A stretch of DNA of 64,000 nt from Flavobacteriaceae bacterium (lineage in GTDB: Bacteria; Bacteroidota; Bacteroidia; Flavobacteriales; Flavobacteriaceae), in assembly GCA_947457255.1 (NCBI GenBank), contig CANGUZ010000003.1, forward strand, positions 51,218 to 115,217. Direction: 5' to 3'. Under the pieces are notes generated by a model that saw only the letters and a list, made by a program, of their open reading frames with translations, searched no databases and was not told where the DNA came from. A program made the position numbers and the translations under genes. Shown piece after piece: positions 25,305 to 33,356 of the stretch; the first letter of the stretch is position 1, and each line of letters begins with the position of its first letter.

Positions 25305-26210
25305 ATGAGTTTAGTTCCGTTTAATAAACCGCCATTTAGCTACCTTCAACAACTAGAACAACTACAAGAACGAGGTTTGCAAATTCCTAATATTGAAAAA
25401 GCGTTACATTTATTAGAAAGCATAAGTTACTACAGATTAAGTGGTTATTGGTATCCATTACTTGCTGACAAAGAGAATCATACTTTTAAAGAATCGGCAA
25501 CATTTGATACTGCTTTCAATTTATATTGTTTTGATAGAGAACTTCGTGTTTTAATTATTCAGGAATTAGAAAAAATAGAGGTTTCTATTAGAGCAAAAAT
25601 GATTTACTTATTATCACATCAAAACGGGGCGTTTTGGTATCAAGAAACAAATTTATTTAAAAATCAAATCAGTCATAGTAAAACACTAGTTAGTTTAGAT
25701 AATGAATATAATAGAAGTGACGCCGATTTTATTGTAGCTTTTAGAGGCAAATATTCTAATCCATTACCACCAAGTTGGATGCTACTAGAACTTACCTCTT
25801 TTGGAACATTGTCCTCATTATTTAGTAATTTAAAACCAAGTAGAACCAAACGAAATATTGCAAATTATTTTGGTCTCGACGAAAATACTTTTGCTTCCTG
25901 GATGCATAGTATCGTATACATAAGAAATGTTTGTGCACATCATTCCCGTTTGTGGAATCGTGTTATGAGTATTCAACCTATTAAGCCAATAACTACTAGA
26001 AAAAAGTGGTTAGCTGTTAGTTCAGTTGCTAATAATAAAACCTATTTTATTTTATCAATGATTTTATATTTATTGCAAACGATCAATCCAAATAATTCTT
26101 TTTCTCAAAGATTTAAAATGCTTTTAGAAAAATATCCAAATGTAGATACAAGAGCAATGGGGTTTCCAATTAATTGGAAGGATGAAGCTATTTGGAATAA
26201 ACAATTATAA
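25305..26210 (+). CDS. abiF: Abi_2 (AbiD/AbiF) family HEPN protein, abortive infection
   Basis: A 301-residue Abi_2 (PF07751-type) protein. The N-terminal signature SISYYRLSGYWYPL, the middle block YCFDRELRVLIIQELEKIEVSIRAKM and the C-terminal IRNVCAHHSRLWNR are typical. The last contains the R-x4-H motif (R about residue 207) of HEPN ribonucleases, so RNA cleavage is the probable activity: a phage-triggered or deregulated RNase that stops growth of the infected cell. Such proteins have been linked to the origin of Cas13. A dedicated promoter and hairpin RNA lie directly upstream, suggesting an RNA-controlled toxin. It is separate from the restriction gene (162 nt gap). Confidence 0.88.
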   Translation: MSLVPFNKPPFSYLQQLEQLQERGLQIPNIEKALHLLESISYYRLSGYWYPLLADKENHTFKESATFDTAFNLYCFDRELRVLIIQELEKIEVSIRAKMIYLLSHQNGAFWYQETNLFKNQISHSKTLVSLDNEYNRSDADFIVAFRGKYSNPLPPSWMLLELTSFGTLSSLFSNLKPSRTKRNIANYFGLDENTFASWMHSIVYIRNVCAHHSRLWNRVMSIQPIKPITTRKKWLAVSSVANNKTYFILSMILYLLQTINPNNSFSQRFKMLLEKYPNVDTRAMGFPINWKDEAIWNKQL

Positions 26211-26277
26211 TCAATTCCATAAATACATTCATAATTAAAACTAATTTCAGAAATATATTTCATTACAAATAAAACTG

Positions 26278-26285
26278 TAAATTTG
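26278..26285 (+). promoter_or_regulatory. -7 box (TAAATTTG) for trxA
   Basis: An exact TAnnTTTG box 26 nt before the trxA start. -33 element not clear. Confidence 0.55.
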
Positions 26286-26311
26286 TTCTACATTTAAATA
26301 AAATAAATATT

Positions 26312-26629
26312 ATGGCATTAGCAATAACTGATGCTACTTTTGAAGAAGTAGTATTAAAATCAGACAAACCAGTAATGGTAGACTTTTGGGCAGCATGGTG
26401 CGGTCCTTGTAGAATGGTAGGTCCAATCATTGACGAAATTAGCGAAGAATATGCAGGAAAAGCAGTAATTGGTAAAGTAGATGTTGATGCCAATCAAGAG
26501 TTTGCAGCAAAGTATGGTGTTAGAAATATTCCAACGGTTCTAGTTTTCCAAAACGGAGAAGTGGTGGGTCGCCAAGTAGGAGTTGCTCCGAAACAAACTT
26601 ATGCAGATAGCTTAGACGCATTATTGTAA
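26312..26629 (+). CDS. trxA: Thioredoxin
   Basis: A 105-residue cytoplasmic disulfide reductant with the canonical active site WAAWCGPCRMVGP (Cys about residues 30 and 33), the cis-Pro loop RNIPTVLVFQNG, and full classical thioredoxin length. It serves as electron donor for ribonucleotide reductase (nrdAB lie 26 kb away), methionine sulfoxide reductase and others. It is monocistronic: own -7 box upstream, hairpin terminator 25 nt downstream. From memory trxA often directly follows dnaE in related genomes, which makes the intervening defence genes look inserted. Confidence 0.97.
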   Translation: MALAITDATFEEVVLKSDKPVMVDFWAAWCGPCRMVGPIIDEISEEYAGKAVIGKVDVDANQEFAAKYGVRNIPTVLVFQNGEVVGRQVGVAPKQTYADSLDALL

Positions 26630-26653
26630 CTAGCAATCTAAATATATTAAACA

Positions 26654-26690
26654 GAAAGGTTTGGCGAGAGTCAAACCTTTTCTTATTTTT
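26654..26690 (+). terminator. Intrinsic terminator after trxA
   Basis: GAAAGGTTTG-GCGAGAGT-CAAACCTTTTC followed by TTATTTTT: a 10-bp stem with T-rich tail. Confidence 0.88.
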
Positions 26691-26711
26691 AGCGAACATA
26701 ATAATGTATAA

Positions 26712-29288
26712 ATGAAATTTTTCTATTGCTTCATAAGTTTAGTATTTACAATTAACGGCTGTTTCTCTCAATCTAATAAAAAACAAACCGTTTTATTAGA
26801 AAAGGGAGTTTCAAAAGAATTAGCACGTTTTCGTCAACATCAAATAAAAGAAGTTTCTTATGAATTGTCCTTTTCTATTCCTCTAGAAAAATCAAAATCG
26901 ATTCAATCAAATTTAATTTTGAATCTCACTTTAACTGATTTGTCCCAACCATTATATTTAGATTTTAATGAAAAAACCGAAAACATAAAATCAATTCGAG
27001 CTAACGGAACTCTAATTGCGCTAAATCATCAAAAAGAACATCTAATAATTGCACCCGAAAATTTAAAACTAGGTCGAAATACAATAGCCATTTCATTCGT
27101 TGCTGGCAATTCCTCATTAAATAGAAACGATGCCTTTTTATATACTTTATTGGTTCCAGACAGGGCAAGCACACTATTTCCGTGCCTTGATCAACCAGAC
27201 ATAAAAGCAGTCTATTCTCTTACTATTACTGCACCTAAAGACTGGAAAGTTTTATGTGCTTCTCCTTTAAACAATAAAATTGTTAAAGAAGATTTTATTA
27301 CCTATTCGTTTGACGAATCTGATAAAATGAGTACCTATTTATTTTCATTTGTAGCCGGAGAATTTAAAAGTGTTGCTAAAAACAGTCATTCATTCAATAG
27401 CACTTTTCTATATCGGGAAAATGATTCTGAAAAAATAAAGGAGAGTACGGATGTTATTTTTAAACAGCATGAGCAAGCAGTAACCTTTTTAGAAGACTAT
27501 ACTTTACAAAAATTTCCTTTCAAAAAGCTTGATTTTGTTGCTATTCCTTCCTTTCAATACGGCGGTATGGAACATGTTGGAGCCATACAATATAGCGAGT
27601 CTGACTTGTTTTTAGATACTAAAGCTACTGAAAGTGAAAAAATAGAACGTGCTAAATTAATTGCACACGAAACCGCTCATATGTGGTTTGGAGATTTAGT
27701 TACCATGAAATGGTTTGACGATGTTTGGATGAAAGAAGTTTTTGCCAATTTTATGGCCGACAAAATTGTAAATCCTCTTTTCCCTGAAGTAAACCATAAT
27801 TTACAATTTCTAACCTCTCATTATCCTAGTGCCTATGCAGAAGATCGAACCGCAGGTACAAATCCGATAAAACAAAATTTAGAAAATTTAAAAAACGCTG
27901 GGTCACTTTACGGAAATATTATTTACGACAAAGCACCCATAATGATGCGTCAGCTCGAAATGGCAATGGGCGAAAAGGCATTCAGAAAAGGTATCCAAAA
28001 ATACATTCAAAAATTTGCAAATAAAAATGCCGATTGGAATGATTTAATTGCCATTTTAGATCATCAAACTTCATTAAACCTAAATAAATGGAGTGACGTT
28101 TGGGTAAAAAAATCTGGAAGACCACTGTTTACTGAAAAAATCGAATATGATAAAGAAAACAAAATAAAAAAATTTCAAATCATTCAAAATGCTGAAGATG
28201 GCACTAAAAATACTTGGCCACAAACTTTTGAAATAGGTTTTGTGTATTCTGATACCATAAAAACAATTCCTGTTACTATAAAAGATAAAAGCATAGCTAT
28301 TCAAAAAGCAATCGGATTTGCGAAACCAATAACAATTATATACAACTATAACGGGCATGGATATGGTGTTTTTCCGATTGACACATCTTGTATAGATTGT
28401 TTTACTTCTACTAAGAATGAAGTGGCCAAAGCATCGGGATACATCAATCTTTACGAAAATATGTTGGCCGGAACTATTACCCCTTTAGATGCATTTCATG
28501 TAAATCTAAAAAGTATAGCCATTGAAGAAAATGAATTAATTATAAATGTATTGTCTAGTCAAATCAATATTATATTTTGGAAATATCTTAGTAATTATCA
28601 ACAACAAGTCAATCAAATAGCAGCAGCTGATTTAATCTACAAACGATTGCAAGAAAATTTGCCTTCTAATATAAAAAAGACATTATTTGGATTATTTAAT
28701 GCAATTGCTTATTCCGAGAGAGATAAAGAACGATTGTATCAAATTTGGAATAAAGAAATCCAAATTAATAATTTGAAATTAAATGAAGACGATTATACCA
28801 ATATTGCCATGGATTTGGTTATTTTTAACCATCAAAAAAGCAATGAAATAATTTCAAAAACCAAACAATCGATAAGCAATCCTGATAAACAAAAACGTTT
28901 TGATTATTTATTACCCAGTTTATCTAGCCATGAGGCGGTTAGAGATGCTTTTGTTGAATCATTGAAGGATGAAAAAAACAGAGAAAACGAATCTTGGATT
29001 TTGAGTGCGTTTAAAAATATTTACCATCCTTTGCGGCAAGAAAGTGCTAAAAAACATCTGAAATCGGCATTATATTTAATAGATGAAATTCAACGTACTG
29101 GAGACATTTTCTTTCCAAAAGCTTGGTTAAGCGGCAGCATTGGAAGATATTCATCTAATTATGCATTTCAACTTGTTGAGACTTTTTTAGAGGAAAACCC
29201 TAACTTTAGTCCTATTTTAAAAAGAAAATTGATGCAAGCAACCGACGGATTGTACAGAGCACAAAAAATAAAAAAAGAAGCAGAATGA
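26712..29288 (+). CDS. M1 family zinc aminopeptidase, exported
   Basis: An 858-residue gluzincin peptidase. The zinc site HETAHMWFGDLVTMKWFDDVWMKE (His about residue 319) has the HExxH-x18-E pattern, and the substrate-binding GxMEN motif appears as GGMEH, with His replacing the usual Asn. An N-terminal signal sequence MKFFYCFISLVFTINGCFSQ indicates export; it could be cleaved after FSQ or be a lipoprotein (INGC is a poor lipobox). It probably trims N-terminal residues of peptides in the periplasm. The stop overlaps the DUF58 gene by 4 nt (ATGA), so the two are translationally coupled. Confidence 0.9.
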   Translation: MKFFYCFISLVFTINGCFSQSNKKQTVLLEKGVSKELARFRQHQIKEVSYELSFSIPLEKSKSIQSNLILNLTLTDLSQPLYLDFNEKTENIKSIRANGTLIALNHQKEHLIIAPENLKLGRNTIAISFVAGNSSLNRNDAFLYTLLVPDRASTLFPCLDQPDIKAVYSLTITAPKDWKVLCASPLNNKIVKEDFITYSFDESDKMSTYLFSFVAGEFKSVAKNSHSFNSTFLYRENDSEKIKESTDVIFKQHEQAVTFLEDYTLQKFPFKKLDFVAIPSFQYGGMEHVGAIQYSESDLFLDTKATESEKIERAKLIAHETAHMWFGDLVTMKWFDDVWMKEVFANFMADKIVNPLFPEVNHNLQFLTSHYPSAYAEDRTAGTNPIKQNLENLKNAGSLYGNIIYDKAPIMMRQLEMAMGEKAFRKGIQKYIQKFANKNADWNDLIAILDHQTSLNLNKWSDVWVKKSGRPLFTEKIEYDKENKIKKFQIIQNAEDGTKNTWPQTFEIGFVYSDTIKTIPVTIKDKSIAIQKAIGFAKPITIIYNYNGHGYGVFPIDTSCIDCFTSTKNEVAKASGYINLYENMLAGTITPLDAFHVNLKSIAIEENELIINVLSSQINIIFWKYLSNYQQQVNQIAAADLIYKRLQENLPSNIKKTLFGLFNAIAYSERDKERLYQIWNKEIQINNLKLNEDDYTNIAMDLVIFNHQKSNEIISKTKQSISNPDKQKRFDYLLPSLSSHEAVRDAFVESLKDEKNRENESWILSAFKNIYHPLRQESAKKHLKSALYLIDEIQRTGDIFFPKAWLSGSIGRYSSNYAFQLVETFLEENPNFSPILKRKLMQATDGLYRAQKIKKEAE

Positions 29289-30211
29289 ACATTGAATCGC
29301 AACAGGAAAAGATTTCCAGTTTTCAACACCTAGAATTACTTGCTAATCAAGTAGTGGAAGGCTTTATTTCAGGCATGCATAAAAGCCCTTTTCATGGTTT
29401 TTCGGCCGAATTTGCTGAGCATAAAGTATACAATTCAGGAGAAAGCACCAAACACATGGATTGGAAATTATTTGCTAAAACAGATCGTCTTTATACCAAA
29501 CGTTACGAAGAAGAAACCAATTTACGCTGTCACTTGATTATCGATAATTCCTCATCAATGCATTATCCAAAACTAAAAAAAGAACAACCTTTTTATGAAA
29601 GTAAGATTGGATTTTCTGTTTTGGCTTCGGCAGCACTAATGAATCTACTAAAAAAACAACGCGATGCCGTTGGGCTAAGTGTTTTTTCTAATAGTTATGA
29701 ATATTATGCTCCAGAAAAAGGAAGTGATCGTCATCATAGAATGTTATTGAACACTTTAGAAAATCTTTTAGAAAATACTACAGCTACAAAAAGTACAGAC
29801 ACTATAACATTTTTACATCAAATTGCCGAAAAAATGCATCGCCGCTCGTTGATAGTGCTTTTTACAGATATGTTTCAATCTGAAAAAGAAGAAACTTTAT
29901 TCAATGCGCTACAGCATTTAAAACACAACAAGCATAAAGTAGTATTGTTCCACGTCATTGATAATAAAACTGAACTGAATTTTGATTTTGATAATGCCCC
30001 AAGAAAATTTATTGATGTAGAAACAGGTGATGAAGTAAACATTTTTGCCGACACTATTAAAGAATCTTATGAAAAACAAGCTGAAGACTATTTTAGGAAA
30101 ATTTCTCTGACATGTGCTCAAAACAAAATAAAGTATGTTCCTGTAAATGTTGGAGCTAACTTTGAAAAAATATTAACAACATACTTGATTGAAAAACAAA
30201 GCTTTGGTTAA
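29285..30211 (+). CDS. DUF58 domain protein (MoxR-associated type)
   Basis: A 308-residue protein with the DUF58 signature GFSAEFAEHKVYNSGESTKHMDWKLFAKTDRLYTKRYEEE near residues 40-80, followed by a vWA-like fold whose metal-site start is IDNSSSMHY (D-x-S-x-S-like) and by LIVLFTDMFQS. These proteins are normally encoded beside MoxR AAA+ ATPases and thought to act in envelope or complex assembly. No moxR gene is next to it here; instead it overlaps the M1 peptidase gene by 4 nt. The role is therefore unclear. The tRNA-Asp gene with its own promoter follows. Confidence 0.85.
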   Translation: MNIESQQEKISSFQHLELLANQVVEGFISGMHKSPFHGFSAEFAEHKVYNSGESTKHMDWKLFAKTDRLYTKRYEEETNLRCHLIIDNSSSMHYPKLKKEQPFYESKIGFSVLASAALMNLLKKQRDAVGLSVFSNSYEYYAPEKGSDRHHRMLLNTLENLLENTTATKSTDTITFLHQIAEKMHRRSLIVLFTDMFQSEKEETLFNALQHLKHNKHKVVLFHVIDNKTELNFDFDNAPRKFIDVETGDEVNIFADTIKESYEKQAEDYFRKISLTCAQNKIKYVPVNVGANFEKILTTYLIEKQSFG

Positions 30212-30248
30212 TAGTCAAAAAATTAAAAAAATATTTTTCACAGAAAGG

Positions 30249-30279
30249 TTTGCAAATCTAAAAATCTATAGTATATTTG
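30249..30279 (+). promoter_or_regulatory. tRNA-Asp promoter (TTTG-N19-TATATTTG)
   Basis: TTTG (30249-30252), 19 nt, TATATTTG (30272-30279): an exact consensus promoter 18 nt upstream of the mature tRNA 5' end. Confidence 0.85.
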
Positions 30280-30297
30280 CAACCGCAATTAAGCAGA

Positions 30298-30371
30298 GGT
30301 TTGGTAGTTCAGTTGGTTAGAATACGTGCCTGTCACGCACGGGGTCGCGGGTTCGAGTCCCGTCCAGACCG
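30298..30371 (+). tRNA. tRNA-Asp (anticodon GTC)
   Basis: A complete cloverleaf: acceptor GGTTTGG pairs with CCAGACC (one T-G wobble) plus discriminator G; D-arm TAGTTCAGTTGGTTAGAATA; anticodon arm with CTGTCAC giving anticodon GTC at 30332-30334; T-arm GCGGG-TTCGAGT-CCCGT. The discriminator G fits tRNA-Asp. CCA is not encoded and must be added by the nucleotidyltransferase. A consensus promoter precedes and a strong terminator follows. Confidence 0.97.
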
Positions 30372-30377
30372 CTAAAA

Positions 30378-30419
30378 TTGGGAAAAGGTTTTCAGAGATG
30401 AAAACCTTTTTTGCCCAAA
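30378..30419 (+). terminator. Intrinsic terminator after tRNA-Asp
   Basis: TTGGG-AAAAGGTTTTC-AGAGAT-GAAAACCTTTT-TTGCCCAA: a long nested stem with an embedded T-run. Confidence 0.9.
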
Positions 30420-30449
30420 AATAGTATTTAAAGTAGTTGTGTTGTTTTC

Positions 30450-30530
30450 GCTACGGCTTTGTAACCCGTAGCAGGTTTAGTAGTTAGACCAATGAAAAGC
30501 TGTCCACTTTTGTGGAGAGCTTTTTTGATT
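30450..30530 (+). other. Hairpin plus second terminator in the gap after tRNA-Asp
   Basis: GCTACGG (30450-30456) pairs with CCGTAGC (30466-30472); then AAAAGCT-G-TCCAC-TTT-TGTGGA-G-AGCTTTTTT (30495-30526) forms a second intrinsic terminator. The sequence between the two terminators would be a separate short transcript or a relic of a small RNA gene. No promoter box was recognised between them. Confidence 0.45.
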
Positions 30531-30614
30531 TTAGGGTATTTTGTTTTCTAATTAATACATACTTTCTATAAGATTTTTGAAATCAAATTAATGGTTTTAA
30601 ACAAAATTAAATAG

Positions 30615-30622
30615 TAATTTTG
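30615..30622 (+). promoter_or_regulatory. -7 box (TAATTTTG) for the YhhQ-type gene
   Basis: Fits TAnnTTTG, 14 nt upstream of the ATG at 30637. Confidence 0.5.
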
Positions 30623-30636
30623 AGAAACTTAAAAAT

Positions 30637-31284
30637 ATGTTTAAAACCCGTAAAGATTTCGTTTTTGTTATTCTGGCTGGAATTTTTATCACCAATGCTG
30701 TGACTGCAGAATTAATTGGTGGAAAGTTAATACAGATAGGTCCATTTGTTATGAGCATTGGTATTTTGCCTTGGCCAATTGTTTTTTTGACGACCGATTT
30801 GATTAATGAGTATTTTGGAGAAAAAGGAGTTAAAAAACTTTCATTAATTACTGCTTGTTTAATTGTTTATGCATTTGTAATTTTATTTGTTGCAATAGTA
30901 ATCCCCGCAGCTAAAGGAATAAGCCCCGTAAGCGATGAACAATTTTACGCCGTTTTTGGGCAAAGTATGTGGATTATAGTAGGTAGCATTATTGCATTTA
31001 TGGTTTCGCAATTGATAGATGTAACTGTATTTTGGTTCTTTAAAAATAAAACTGGTAATCAAAAAATTTGGTTAAGAACTACTGGTTCAACAATAATATC
31101 GCAGCTTTTCGACTCTTTTATTGTATTAGGTATTGCTTTTTGGTTGCCTGGAAAAATCAATTTTGATACTTTTATTTCCTCAGCACTTACAGGTTATACT
31201 TTTAAATTAATCATCGCAATTGTATTAACGCCTTTGATTTATTTAGGGCATTATGCAATAAAAAAATATTTAGCTGACGAATAA
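30637..31284 (+). CDS. Queuosine-precursor transporter (YhhQ/VUT family)
   Basis: An inner-membrane protein of 215 residues with about six hydrophobic segments. Family features: FITNAVTAELIGGKL, LPWPIVFLTTDLINEYFGEKGVKK (with conserved TDxINE) and STIISQLFDSFIVLGIAFW. YhhQ members import queuosine precursors such as preQ0/preQ1 for tRNA modification at G34 of GUN anticodons. The neighbouring tRNA-Asp (GTC) is one of the four substrate tRNAs of queuosine, although adjacency may be chance. It lies 1 nt upstream of tag, so the two are coupled. Confidence 0.87.
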   Translation: MFKTRKDFVFVILAGIFITNAVTAELIGGKLIQIGPFVMSIGILPWPIVFLTTDLINEYFGEKGVKKLSLITACLIVYAFVILFVAIVIPAAKGISPVSDEQFYAVFGQSMWIIVGSIIAFMVSQLIDVTVFWFFKNKTGNQKIWLRTTGSTIISQLFDSFIVLGIAFWLPGKINFDTFISSALTGYTFKLIIAIVLTPLIYLGHYAIKKYLADE

Positions 31285-31285
31285 A

Positions 31286-31846
31286 ATGGAAGAAAAAGTA
31301 AGATGCAAATGGTGTTTATCTAGTGAGCTGTATCAAAAATACCACGATGAGGAATGGGGAGTGCCTGTTTATGACGATAAAACTTTATTTGAATTTTTAA
31401 TTCTCGAAACCTTTCAAGCTGGTTTGAGTTGGATAACAATTCTAAACAAAAGAGAAAATTTCAGAAAAGCATTTGAGGATTTTGATTATAAAAAAATAGC
31501 GAATTACAGCGAAGATAAAATTCAGGAACTTCTACTCGATTCAGGAATTATCAGAAATCAACTCAAAATCCGTTCAGCTGTTTCTAATGCTGTCGCTTTT
31601 ATAAATGTACAAGAAGAATTTAGTAGCTTCTCCAACTATATTTGGGGATTTGTTGATGGCAAACCTTTAATTAACAATATAAAAACCCTTTCTGAAGTAC
31701 CAGCTAAAACACCACTTTCAGATACAATAAGCAAAGATTTAAAAAAAAGAGGATTTAAGTTTGTAGGTTCTACAGTTGTTTATGCGCACATGCAAGCTAC
31801 AGGTATGGTAAACGACCATGTGTTAGATTGTTGGAAAAGAACCTAA
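31286..31846 (+). CDS. tag: DNA-3-methyladenine glycosylase I
   Basis: A base-excision repair enzyme that removes 3-methyladenine. The N-terminus RCKWCLSSELYQKYHDEEWGVPVYDD holds the zinc-binding Cys and conserved Trp residues, LETFQAGLSWITIL follows, and the C-terminus has HMQATGMVNDHVLDCW with further zinc ligands (His, Cys). The length of 186 residues is typical of Tag. It starts 1 nt after the YhhQ-type stop, which implies an operon. Its 3' end overlaps the end of aat on the opposite strand by 4 nt. Confidence 0.95.
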   Translation: MEEKVRCKWCLSSELYQKYHDEEWGVPVYDDKTLFEFLILETFQAGLSWITILNKRENFRKAFEDFDYKKIANYSEDKIQELLLDSGIIRNQLKIRSAVSNAVAFINVQEEFSSFSNYIWGFVDGKPLINNIKTLSEVPAKTPLSDTISKDLKKRGFKFVGSTVVYAHMQATGMVNDHVLDCWKRT

Positions 31847-32490
31847 TTTGTTTTCTTAGCATTTAAAATCCGCATAAATGCATTTCTAGAAATTTCAAAA
31901 GCCCCTAATTGTTCTAAATAGTCATTGTGCAATTGACAATCTAATAAAACATAGTTGTTTTCTTTTAAATATTCGACTAGCTTCACAAATGCAACTTTAC
32001 TTGCATTCGACACTTTTGAGAACATACTTTCACCACAAAAAACATGACCTAAATCTACACCATATAAACCCCCTACTAATTCGTCATTTTGCCAAACTTC
32101 AAAAGATATCGCTTTCCCTAACTGGTGTAGTTTTGTGTAGGATTCAATAATATCATCGGTAATCCAAGTGTCAACTTGACCATTTCTTTCTATTTTTTGA
32201 CAATTGTAAATTACTGCTTCGAAATCTTTATTCATCGTTATCTTAAAGATGTCTCTGTTAATAATGTTCCTGATACTTTTAGAAACTTTATAATTTTGAG
32301 GATCAACCACCATCCTTTCCGAAGGCGACCACCAAAGAATGGGCTCATCAATAGAAAACCATGGAAAAACTCCACTCCTATAAGCCAACAACAATCGTTC
32401 TGTAGACAAATCGCCTCCTACAGCTAAGATTCCTTCGAAAGACGCCTCTTCTACTGGCGGGAAATACAATTCTTTAGTTAAAAAATACAA
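31843..32490 (-). CDS. aat: Leucyl/phenylalanyl-tRNA--protein transferase
   Basis: It transfers Leu or Phe from tRNA to N-terminal Arg/Lys of proteins, making N-degrons for ClpS/ClpAP. Signatures are YFPPVEEASFEGILAVGGDLSTERLLLAYRSGVFPWF, ILWWSPSERMVV, WQNDELVGGLYGVDLGHVFCGESMFS and CQLHNDYLEQLGAFEI. The length of 215 residues is normal. An in-frame stop lies three codons upstream and no ATG precedes the conserved start; the codon used is TTG at 32488-32490 (revcomp), so this is a TTG start. A TAAATTTG box is present on the minus strand at 32532-32539. Confidence 0.93.
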   Translation of the reverse strand: MYFLTKELYFPPVEEASFEGILAVGGDLSTERLLLAYRSGVFPWFSIDEPILWWSPSERMVVDPQNYKVSKSIRNIINRDIFKITMNKDFEAVIYNCQKIERNGQVDTWITDDIIESYTKLHQLGKAISFEVWQNDELVGGLYGVDLGHVFCGESMFSKVSNASKVAFVKLVEYLKENNYVLLDCQLHNDYLEQLGAFEISRNAFMRILNAKKTN

Positions 32491-32599
32491 TGCACAGCCT
32501 TATTGAATGAATATAAACTTTAAATTAGTTGCAAATTTAAACTATAATTGTTCAGATGGAAAACTTCTTTAAATTGAATAATTATTTTATATAAATAAA

Positions 32600-33328
32600 A
32601 TGAAAATGAAATTTTTACCAATCCTATTACTGCTTTATTTTAATGCAAATGCACAACAAAACGATACCATTTCAACTATAAAAACGCACAATAAGCTATC
32701 CTATAAACAATTTATCGCACCAGCAGCTTTAATCACAAGCGGTTTTTTATTAAAAAATACTTCATTAAATCTGAATTTACAAAAAGATATTAGAAACACA
32801 ACTGGAACTAATTTTAAAAGTAATGTTGATGATTTTTTATTATTTGCTCCTATTGCTCAAATCTATGGCGGAAATTATTTAGGTTTCAAATCTAAAAACG
32901 ACTTTAAACATCAAACTTTGAAAATTACTATTTCAAACTTAATAACGTATGGAATTGTATTTTCTATGAAAAGAACTTTTAAAGAAGAAAGACCTGATTT
33001 ATCTGATAACGAAAGTTTTCCCTCAGGACATACTGCATTAGCTTTTACAAACGCTTCTTTATTGTACTATGAATACAAAGACTCTAATATTTGGTATGCA
33101 AGTAGCGGTTTTTTATTTGCATCGGCAACCGGTTTTTTAAGAATTGCAAACAACAAACATTATACTTCAGATGTACTTACAGGCGCAGGAATTGGTCTTG
33201 GTGTAGGATTTGCTATTTCCTATTGGAATCCTTTTCAATCGGTGACTTTTGGCAAAAAGAAAACCCATGCTGTACTTTATCCACAAATTGGACACCAGTA
33301 TGGCATAGGAGTATTAATTAGAAACTAA
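32600..33328 (+). CDS. PAP2-family phosphatase, exported
   Basis: A 242-residue membrane-associated acid phosphatase. A signal peptide (MKMKFLPILLLLYFNANAQQ) is followed by the three PAP2 phosphatase motifs: KRTFKEERP (KxxxxxxRP), SFPSGHTALAF (PSGH) and RIANNKHYTSDVLTG (RxxxxxHxxxD), all complete. Members dephosphorylate lipid phosphates such as undecaprenyl diphosphate, phosphatidylglycerophosphate or lipid A. The specific substrate cannot be read. It stands alone between divergent aat and convergent DUF3127. Confidence 0.87.
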   Translation: MKMKFLPILLLLYFNANAQQNDTISTIKTHNKLSYKQFIAPAALITSGFLLKNTSLNLNLQKDIRNTTGTNFKSNVDDFLLFAPIAQIYGGNYLGFKSKNDFKHQTLKITISNLITYGIVFSMKRTFKEERPDLSDNESFPSGHTALAFTNASLLYYEYKDSNIWYASSGFLFASATGFLRIANNKHYTSDVLTGAGIGLGVGFAISYWNPFQSVTFGKKKTHAVLYPQIGHQYGIGVLIRN

Positions 33329-33356
33329 TTTAAAGTTTTTTATTCTTGTTTAGAAA

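Noticed and set aside
21732-26277. Prophage or integrative element carrying the defence genes
   Set aside because: No integrase, transposase, structural phage gene or flanking repeats were seen; the genes look like a simple insertion.
30450-30472. GCTACGG/CCGTAGC hairpin considered as a second tRNA or tRNA fragment
   Set aside because: No T-arm or acceptor stem can be built around it.
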